From positions 1 through 11,612 of the forward strand of contig DUNY01000305.1 of assembly GCA_012839145.1 (NCBI GenBank): a DNA stretch of 11,612 nt. Reading direction: 5' to 3'. The position numbers and the translations under genes were made by a program. The notes beneath the pieces were generated by a model that worked only from the letters and a program-made list of their open reading frames with translations, ran no database searches and was not told where the DNA came from. The DNA comes from Thermoanaerobacterales bacterium. GTDB lineage: Bacteria > Bacillota > Thermosediminibacteria > Thermosediminibacterales > Tepidanaerobacteraceae. Position 1 is the first letter of the stretch. Every line of letters begins with the position of its first letter. Positions 6,297-11,612 of the stretch are shown piece after piece.

Positions 6297-7081
6297 CTAA
6301 GCTCTGACCTTCTTTAATTCCTCTAAAAGTTTATCGTTTAATATCTTTATGTAAGTGCCTTTCATTCCAAGGGAACGAGATTCAATTACTCCTGCACTTT
6401 CAAACTTTCTAAGGGCATTCACAATTACTGATCTCGTAATTCCAACTCTATCAGCTATTTTGCTGGCCACCAGAAGTCCCTCATTACCGTCCAATTCTTC
6501 AAAAATGTGTTCAACCGCTTCCAATTCCGAAAAAGACAATGTGCCAATGGCTAATTGGACTACAGCCTTTTTCCTGGCTTCTTCTTCTATTTCATCACTC
6601 TTAGATCTTAGGATTTCCATTCCTACAACAGTTGCACTATATTCTGCCAAAACCAGGTCTTCTTCTGTAAAATCATTTTAAATCTGGCCAGTACCAGTGT
6701 CCCAAGCCTTTCTCCACCACCATTAATCGGAACAATTGTAGTGAGTTTATCGGGATAATTGCTGTTAGCCTCATGTAGGAAAGCATATTCCTCAGAATCT
6801 TGAGTAATATTAGGTTTAGTTTCGTGAATATCAAGTAATCTGTCATTGTAATCTTTTGGAAACATTTTTTCTTCCAAAACATCATCTTCAATATTATCAC
6901 ATTCGTAGTCATCCAACAGATGGTATCCCAATACTTTACCCTTACGGCTAGCAACATACGCATTGGATGATAATACTTCACCTAGAGTTTTACATACATC
7001 GTTAAAGTCCACAGGATACCCTGCTGACCTCTGTAGTAGTTTATTAATCCTCCTAGTTTTTTCTAATAAGCTTCCACTCAT
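6297..7081 (-). pseudogene. codY: CodY, GTP- and branched-chain-amino-acid-sensing repressor, interrupted by a frameshift
   Basis: CodY is the global nutritional repressor of low-GC Gram-positives. Its N-terminal GAF domain binds Ile/Leu/Val and its C-terminal winged helix binds DNA. The first frame (7081 to about 6677) gives MSGSLLEKTRRINKLL through [15 protein letters not shown], about 135 residues of GAF domain. The rest continues in another frame from about 6676 to 6297, with [19 protein letters not shown], the helix-turn-helix around 205-226 of the rebuilt protein ([16 protein letters not shown]) and [10 protein letters not shown]. Adding one A to the AAAA at 6679-6676 (coding strand) restores about 261 residues, the normal CodY length, with the expected junction [16 protein letters not shown]. 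As written, the first frame ends after 152 residues without a DNA-binding domain. The start has a perfect AGGAGG seven bases upstream. A sequencing error in the homopolymer is as likely as a real mutation. Confidence 0.93.
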
Positions 7082-7128
7082 TTGAATTCCTCCTAATACT
7101 TTTTATATATTATTATTGTATATTGGAA

Positions 7129-7134
7129 ATTATA
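7129..7134 (-). promoter_or_regulatory. Possible codY promoter -10 element
   Basis: In the 99-bp gap between hslU and codY the minus strand has a perfect TATAAT, 47 bases before the codY ATG. The only -35-like sequence, TGGAAG, is 19 bases upstream and matches three of six positions, so this is weak. The whole gap is AT-rich, and codY could equally be read from upstream. I see no terminator in this gap. Confidence 0.25.
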
Positions 7135-7180
7135 AAATTTTGCTTGATTCACACTTCCATTTTGTAAGATTTTTACCTTT

Positions 7181-8578
7181 TTATAAAATATACATACTAA
7201 GATCTTTGTCTTTCACAATACCTTTTAGCTTCTCATTGACATAGTCTCTGTCGATGGTTATTTGTTTTTGCAATAACTCCGGCGCTTCAAAAGAAATATC
7301 ATCTAGCAGCCTTTCCATTACAGTGTGGAGCCTTCTTGCTCCTATGTTTTCCGACTGTTGATTGACATATACTGCCACTTTTACTATTTCATCAATAGCA
7401 TCTTCGGAAAAACGAATTTTTATACCTTCAATTTCAATTAAAGCAGTATATTGCTTAATTAGTGAATTTTTAGGCTCTGTTAAAATCTTTTTTAAATCCT
7501 TTTCTGTTAAACTTTTTAGTTCAACTCGAATTGGAAAACGACCTTGCAGCTCAGGTATTAAATCTGAAGGCTTCGAAATGTGGAAAGCCCCGGCTGCTAT
7601 AAATAATATATGATCAGTTTTTACAGGGCCATACTTTGTAATAACGGTAGATCCTTCTACAATCGGCAGTATATCTCTTTGGACGCCTTCTCTTGAAACA
7701 TCAGGGCCATAAGATTCTTTACCGGCTATTTTGTCTATTTCATCTATAAAAATTATGCCGGAGTTTTCGGCTTTTTGAATGGACTCATTTATAACCTCAT
7801 CCATATCTATCAATTTTTGTGCTTCTTCTTGGGCCAAAATTCTGCGTGCATTTTCAATGGTAACTTTGCGTTTTTTTCTACGTTTTGGAAAAAGGCCCCC
7901 AAACATATCTTGGAAGTTAATCCCCATTTCTTCCATCCCAGAGGCAGAAAATACTTCCAGCATAGGTGGTGAATTATCTTCCACTTCTATTTCCACAACT
8001 TCTTTGTCTAAACTGCCTTCTTTTATTTTACTTAATACTTCCCTCTGTTTTTCCCTTGCGCTGCTAACTTTTTCTTTATAAATCTCTTCATCATCATTAT
8101 TATATTTAGGTTTTGATCCACTGAAAATTGCCTCAAAAGGATTGATAGAAGCGGTTTTTGCAGGAACTGGATAGAGTATCTCAGTGATTCTTCGATTTGC
8201 AAGTTCTTTCGCCTTATCTTTAACAGCTTCCATTTTTTCTTGTTTAACCATTCTTATTGATGTCTCTACCAAATCCCTCACCATAGAATCTACATCTCTT
8301 CCCACGTACCCTACTTCAGTAAATTTAGTTGCTTCTACTTTTACAAAGGGCGCCTTTACTAGTCTTGCAAGCCGCCTGGCTATTTCTGTTTTACCCACAC
8401 CTGTAGGGCCTATCATCAGAATGTTTTTTGGAATCACTTCCTCTTTTATATCATCAGGCAGTTTTTGACGTCTATATCTGTTTCGAAGAGCAATAGCAAC
8501 GGATTTTTTTGCATCATCTTGCCCAATAATGTGCTTATCCAGTTCTTCTACAATCTTCCTCGGTGTCAAATTTTCCAC
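7181..8578 (-). CDS. hslU: HslU (ClpY), ATPase subunit of the HslUV protease
   Basis: HslU is a hexameric AAA+ unfoldase that recognises proteins and threads them into HslV for degradation in the cytoplasm. I place the start at the GTG at 8578 (465 residues, beginning [20 protein letters not shown]), because GGGAGGTGAT lies just upstream and HslU proteins begin MxxLTPRxIV. A longer frame reaching back to 8647 runs into hslV and adds residues foreign to the family. Walker A GPTGVGKT is at 57-64, the pore loop GYVG at 90-93, the inserted I-domain at about 110-240, Walker B IIFIDE at 275-280 and the sensor-2 region GARRLHT at 413-419. The C-terminus DLSMYIL resembles the tail that docks into HslV. 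The gap after hslV is 13 bases. Confidence 0.97.
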   Translation of the reverse strand: MENLTPRKIVEELDKHIIGQDDAKKSVAIALRNRYRRQKLPDDIKEEVIPKNILMIGPTGVGKTEIARRLARLVKAPFVKVEATKFTEVGYVGRDVDSMVRDLVETSIRMVKQEKMEAVKDKAKELANRRITEILYPVPAKTASINPFEAIFSGSKPKYNNDDEEIYKEKVSSAREKQREVLSKIKEGSLDKEVVEIEVEDNSPPMLEVFSASGMEEMGINFQDMFGGLFPKRRKKRKVTIENARRILAQEEAQKLIDMDEVINESIQKAENSGIIFIDEIDKIAGKESYGPDVSREGVQRDILPIVEGSTVITKYGPVKTDHILFIAAGAFHISKPSDLIPELQGRFPIRVELKSLTEKDLKKILTEPKNSLIKQYTALIEIEGIKIRFSEDAIDEIVKVAVYVNQQSENIGARRLHTVMERLLDDISFEAPELLQKQITIDRDYVNEKLKGIVKDKDLSMYIL

Positions 8579-8591
8579 AAATATCACCTCC

Positions 8592-9122
8592 CTACAGAGA
8601 TTCAACAGAAATGTAGTCATTAGTGTAAATACATATTTCGGATGCAATTTTTAAAGATTCTTTAACTATTTTCTCTACAGGTAAATTCGAATGGCGGCTG
8701 AGTGCTCTTGCTGCCGCAAGAGCATAAGAGCCTCCCGAGCCTATAGCAGCTATTCCATCATCGGGTTCAATGACTTCACCATTGCCCGAAATAACTAGTA
8801 AATGCTCTTTATCTGCAGTAATCAGCAGTGCCTCTAACTTTCGCAGCATTTTATCGGTACGCCATTCTTTGGCAAGTTCTACTGCAGCTCTTGCCAGATT
8901 GCCATGGGTCTCATGAAGTTTCCCTTCGAACTTTTCAAATAGTGTAATCGCATCGGCTACAGATCCGGCAAAACCGGCAAGAACGTTTCCCTCATAAATT
9001 TTTCTTATTTTCTTTGCATGCTGCTTCATTATCGTATTTTGGCCAAAAGTTACTTGGCCGTCACCAGCAATAGCCGCACCCTTATCATTTACCATTGCCA
9101 ATATTGTCGTAGCCGAAAACAT
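8592..9122 (-). CDS. hslV: HslV (ClpQ), peptidase subunit of the HslUV protease
   Basis: HslV is the proteasome-beta-like threonine peptidase that forms a double hexamer capped by HslU. The 176-residue protein shows the family blocks GDGQVTFG (about 20-27), [20 protein letters not shown] (about 47-66), [36 protein letters not shown] and ICIYTND. It starts MFSATTILA, so if the nucleophile is the conserved Thr of the TTI motif (Thr5), a four-residue propeptide must be removed. B. subtilis ClpQ is known to use an N-terminal Ser instead. The ATG has AAGGGGA seven bases upstream. It follows xerC by 32 bases and precedes hslU by 13, so the two protease subunits are made together. Confidence 0.97.
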   Translation of the reverse strand: MFSATTILAMVNDKGAAIAGDGQVTFGQNTIMKQHAKKIRKIYEGNVLAGFAGSVADAITLFEKFEGKLHETHGNLARAAVELAKEWRTDKMLRKLEALLITADKEHLLVISGNGEVIEPDDGIAAIGSGGSYALAAARALSRHSNLPVEKIVKESLKIASEICIYTNDYISVESL

Positions 9123-9154
9123 TTTTATATCCCCTTTCTTGTTTCTACTTGATT

Positions 9155-10048
9155 CTATTTGTGGGGAAATGTTCTGTCATACACTTCCTTTAATCTTTCT
9201 TTTGTCACATGTGTGTATATTTGTGTTGTCGATAAACTGGAATGCCCTAATAATTCTTGAACTGTCTTTAAGTCTGCACCATTGTTCAGCATATGGGTTG
9301 CAAATGTATGTCTTAGGGTATGTGGACTGATTTCATTATTAAGAGCTGCAATTTTTACGTATTTCTCTATAATTCTTCTTATACTACGGTCTGAAATTGC
9401 TGTTCCGTTTTTGTTTAAAAATAAACTGTCACAGTCGATGTCCTTAATCAAAAAAGGCCTGCTTTCTTTTAAATATTCTTCTAAACTCTCTGCAGCTTTC
9501 CGACCGAAAAAAACAACCCTCTCTTTAGATCCTTTGCCAAAAACAATAATATAATTTGAGCCAAAATTTATATCATTTATTTTGATTGATACCAGTTCCC
9601 CAACTCTTATTCCAGAAGCGTACATAAGTTCCATAATTGCTCGGTCTCTAATTCCTAATATATCATGTTTAGGTGCTGAAAGAAGAGCTTCTATTTCTCT
9701 CGGATATAAGAAGAGCGGAAGTTTTTTTGATGTTTTTGGTGCATTAATCAACTTTGCTACATTTTCTTTCATCAAACCTTCAATTGCCAAATACTTATAA
9801 AAGCTCCTAAGGGCGGATAATTTTCTTGCTATGGTTCTCTTAGATAACCCCCTATCACGAAGATAAGCTAAAAAACCCCTAATATGTAAGTGATTAATGT
9901 TAACAAAGGCAGGTTCAGACAGTTTTTTTTGTTTTAAATATTCGAGAAACTGAGAAAGGTCTTCTTCGTAAGCTCTAGTTGTATTTCGGGATTTAGTTTT
10001 TGTAGCCCTTAAATAATTTATAAAGCTGTGTATCAGTGCTTCATCCAT
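9155..10048 (-). CDS. xerC: XerC/CodV-type tyrosine recombinase
   Basis: This site-specific recombinase resolves chromosome dimers at dif, together with a second Xer protein (RipX/XerD) encoded elsewhere. I choose the ATG at 10048 (297 residues, [13 protein letters not shown]). A GAGAGG lies ten bases upstream, and the catalytic residues then fall at R148 (GIRVGEL), K172 (GKGSK), H243 and R246 (HTLRH), H269 (GHSS) and Y278 (IYTHV), almost the same numbers as in E. coli XerD. A TTG six codons earlier (10066) is less likely. The N-terminal SAM-like core-binding domain occupies about 1-90. The place between trmFO and hslV identifies it as the codV equivalent rather than a mobile-element integrase. 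Confidence 0.95.
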   Translation of the reverse strand: MDEALIHSFINYLRATKTKSRNTTRAYEEDLSQFLEYLKQKKLSEPAFVNINHLHIRGFLAYLRDRGLSKRTIARKLSALRSFYKYLAIEGLMKENVAKLINAPKTSKKLPLFLYPREIEALLSAPKHDILGIRDRAIMELMYASGIRVGELVSIKINDINFGSNYIIVFGKGSKERVVFFGRKAAESLEEYLKESRPFLIKDIDCDSLFLNKNGTAISDRSIRRIIEKYVKIAALNNEISPHTLRHTFATHMLNNGADLKTVQELLGHSSLSTTQIYTHVTKERLKEVYDRTFPHK

Positions 10049-10078
10049 CAGTACCAAACCTCTCAATTAACATTTAAT

Positions 10079-10107
10079 ATACTACCACAAGATTAAGATT
10101 AATGCAA
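10079..10107 (-). promoter_or_regulatory. Weak candidate promoter for xerC-hslVU
   Basis: In the 116-bp gap after trmFO the minus strand has TTGCAT (10107-10102, three of six matches) and, after exactly 17 bases, TAGTAT (10084-10079, four of six). This would start RNA near 10072 with a leader of about 24 bases holding the GAGAGG ribosome-binding site. The gap has no convincing terminator, so read-through from trmFO is also possible. Confidence 0.35.
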
Positions 10108-10164
10108 GATTAAATTCTAAATTATTTCTATATTGTTTTGTTAATTTTTTTTGAAAAAACTTCT

Positions 10165-11463
10165 TTATGATTCGACAAATTTTTTAATCGAATCCAGCGC
10201 TCGCTGGCTTAAGAGTTTTTTGCGCAGCTTCTTATCTTTCACATCGTTTGAAAGCGGCGGCAAAATACCAAAATTTGCCTTTATAGGCTGGAAGTTATTG
10301 GGATTACACGATGTTATATAATTTAGTGAAGCGCCTATAATACTTTCGGTTGGTAAAGCAATAGGTTTTTGGCCTGTAATTAATCTTTTCATGTTAATTC
10401 CTGCAACTATACCTGAGGCCGCTGATTCAATATATCCTTCGACTCCTGTTATTTGCCCTGCGAAAAATAATCCTTTTGAAGCCTTGAATTCTAAAGTAGG
10501 TTTTAAATAAAGGGGGCTGGATATAAACGTATTTCTATGAATAAAACCATAACGTATAAATTTGGCCTTTTCCAAACCTGGAATTAAGCCGAAAACTCTT
10601 TTCTGCTCTCCCCATTTTAAGCTGGTTTGAAAACCAACTATATTTAGCAGAGTAGCTTCTGTGTTTTCTTTTCTTAATTGTACTACGCCAAAAGGCTGCT
10701 TTCTTGTATTAAGGTCTATTATGCCAACAGGCTTTAAAGGACCGAAAAGTAATGTCTTGTATCCTCGTTTGGCCATTATTTCTATAGGCATACAACCTTC
10801 GAAAAACATAGGTTTTTCAAATTCTTTCAAGGGATGTGTTTCTGCATTAATTAGTTCGTTATAAAAAACATCGTATTCTTCTTTAGTAAGCGGAAGGTTT
10901 ACATAGTCAGCATCCCCCTTATCATACCGCGAACCCCAAAAAGATTTTTCCCAGTTGAGTGACTCAGCAGTTATAATGGGAGATGCCGCATCATAAAAAT
11001 AAAGATACTTATTTCCTATAAGTTTAGCGATGGCTTTTGACATACTCTCAGAGGTAAGCGGTCCTGTTGCAATAATCGCAGGGGAATCTGGTATTTCCGA
11101 GACTTCTTTTTCATGAAACTTAATGTTTGGGTGGCTTTTTATCATCTCGGTAACTTTTAACGAAAACCTTGTCCTATCAACAGCTAAGGCAGCCCCTGCA
11201 GGAACACGTGTCATGTCAGCAACTTGGATAATAATTGAATCCATTATTCTCATTTCTTGTTTTAAAAGACCGGCAGCATTAGTAATTTCATTGGATCTGA
11301 ATGAGTTGCTGCATACCAACTCAGCCAATTTGCCAGTATGGTGGGCTGGGGTCATTTTACTCGGCCTCATTTCGAAAAAATCCACTTTGATCCCACTTTC
11401 TGCTAAGTGCCAAGCAGCTTCACATCCAGCCAATCCGCCTCCTATTATTTTAACGCGTTCCAT
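10165..11463 (-). CDS. trmFO: TrmFO, folate/FAD-dependent tRNA (uracil-54) C5-methyltransferase
   Basis: TrmFO makes ribothymidine at position 54 of the tRNA T-loop, taking the carbon from methylene-tetrahydrofolate and electrons from FAD/NAD(P)H. This is the route used in many Gram-positives instead of SAM-dependent TrmA. The 432-residue length fits. The N-terminal FAD-binding glycine motif is GGGLAG at 8-13, followed by FEMRPSKMTPAHHT and LAELVCSNSFRS. Cys51 and Cys224 (FEGCMPIE) line up, each two positions earlier, with the two functional cysteines of the B. subtilis enzyme (C53 and C226). The C-terminal GQITGVEGYIESAASG block is also clear. The ATG has AGAGGTGA four bases upstream. It follows topA by 18 bases, as in B. 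subtilis (older name gid). Confidence 0.97.
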   Translation of the reverse strand: MERVKIIGGGLAGCEAAWHLAESGIKVDFFEMRPSKMTPAHHTGKLAELVCSNSFRSNEITNAAGLLKQEMRIMDSIIIQVADMTRVPAGAALAVDRTRFSLKVTEMIKSHPNIKFHEKEVSEIPDSPAIIATGPLTSESMSKAIAKLIGNKYLYFYDAASPIITAESLNWEKSFWGSRYDKGDADYVNLPLTKEEYDVFYNELINAETHPLKEFEKPMFFEGCMPIEIMAKRGYKTLLFGPLKPVGIIDLNTRKQPFGVVQLRKENTEATLLNIVGFQTSLKWGEQKRVFGLIPGLEKAKFIRYGFIHRNTFISSPLYLKPTLEFKASKGLFFAGQITGVEGYIESAASGIVAGINMKRLITGQKPIALPTESIIGASLNYITSCNPNNFQPIKANFGILPPLSNDVKDKKLRKKLLSQRALDSIKKFVES

Positions 11464-11481
11464 GGAGTCACCTCTATATCG

Positions 11482-11612
11482 CTATTTTTTTGATTTATAA
11501 CCACACTCTTTATTGGTGCAAATTTCATGTTCTCCGCTTTTATAATTCTTAGTCACCATAAAACCTCCACATCTAGGGCACGGTTTATTACTGGGCTTAT
11601 TCCATGAAACAA
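11482..11612 (-). CDS. topA: topA, DNA topoisomerase I, C-terminal end only
   Basis: Only the last 42 codons are inside the window; the gene enters from the right edge. They encode a topoisomerase zinc ribbon, CPRCGG followed after about 16 residues by CTNKECGY, with the four cysteines spaced as in TopA C-terminal repeats, and a basic tail ending YKSKK. TopA relaxes negative supercoils. The catalytic domain is outside the window, so the call rests on the zinc ribbon and on the place directly upstream of trmFO, which is the standard Firmicutes order. The stop TAG is 18 bases before the trmFO start. Confidence 0.88.
   Translation of the reverse strand, partial: VSWNKPSNKPCPRCGGFMVTKNYKSGEHEICTNKECGYKSKK

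Noticed and set aside
5840..6300. CRISPR array or tRNA gene in the intergenic gap
   Set aside because: The repeated motif has only two good copies 111 bases apart plus one inverted copy, with no regular spacers. No cloverleaf with a T-loop sequence was seen.
6670..6685. Programmed ribosomal frameshift or polymerase slippage in codY
   Set aside because: Restoring the frame needs a -1 shift on TTTAAAATG, where the Lys tRNA would re-pair with TAA. There is no proper slippery heptamer, and an A-run of four is too short for polymerase slippage. CodY is not known to be made this way.
6673..6981. 102-codon minus-strand frame inside codY
   Set aside because: It overlaps the conserved CodY GAF domain in another frame and does not contain CodY sequence.
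8579..8647. Longer HslU N-terminus starting inside hslV
   Set aside because: The extra 23 residues overlap conserved hslV codons and do not resemble HslU. The GTG at 8578 has a strong ribosome-binding site and gives the family N-terminus.
10120..10164. Terminator after trmFO
   Set aside because: The minus strand has GTTTTTTC followed by a run of eight A's. That gives only an A-T hairpin with almost no loop and no GC stem or T-tail.

Overview
The window is a stretch of low-GC Firmicutes chromosome. Every gene lies on the minus strand, so transcription runs from the right edge to the left. Read in that direction the order is topA (3' end only), trmFO, xerC/codV, hslV, hslU, codY, flgB, flgC, fliE, fliF, fliG, fliH, fliI, fliJ (first codons only). 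This is the same order as the Bacillus subtilis topA-trmFO-codV-clpQ-clpY-codY-fla/che region. The strong AT bias, the branched-chain-amino-acid/GTP regulator CodY, the folate-dependent TrmFO and good Shine-Dalgarno sequences fit a member of Bacillota. The protein flavour suggests a motile, probably anaerobic, Clostridia-type organism rather than a Bacillus. I cannot name the species from sequence alone.

Housekeeping and regulatory part (about 6.2-11.6 kb): the zinc-ribbon end of topoisomerase I is followed by TrmFO (tRNA m5U54 methylation). After a 116-bp gap with a weak candidate promoter come XerC (chromosome dimer resolution), HslV and HslU (two-component ATP-dependent protease) and CodY (nutrient-sensing repressor). 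codY is broken in this sequence by a one-base deletion in an A-run near 6676-6679. The two halves together cover a normal CodY of about 261 residues. A strong hairpin terminator at 6202-6225 ends this unit.

Flagellar part (1 to about 5.9 kb): after an intergenic region of about 475 bp, a tightly packed operon encodes the proximal rod (FlgB, FlgC, FliE), the MS ring (FliF), the rotor switch (FliG) and the export ATPase complex (FliH, FliI, start of FliJ). Genes overlap or are a few bases apart, and most have a clear ribosome-binding site. The intergenic region carries a plausible sigma-A promoter with an A/T-rich upstream stretch, CodY-box-like palindromes, a long 16-bp inverted repeat and related direct copies of the same roughly 28-nt motif.

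Overall the gene content is ordinary and conserved. I see no mobile element, CRISPR array, defence system or novel gene cluster. The points worth a second look are the codY frameshift and the structured intergenic region between codY and the flagellar operon.
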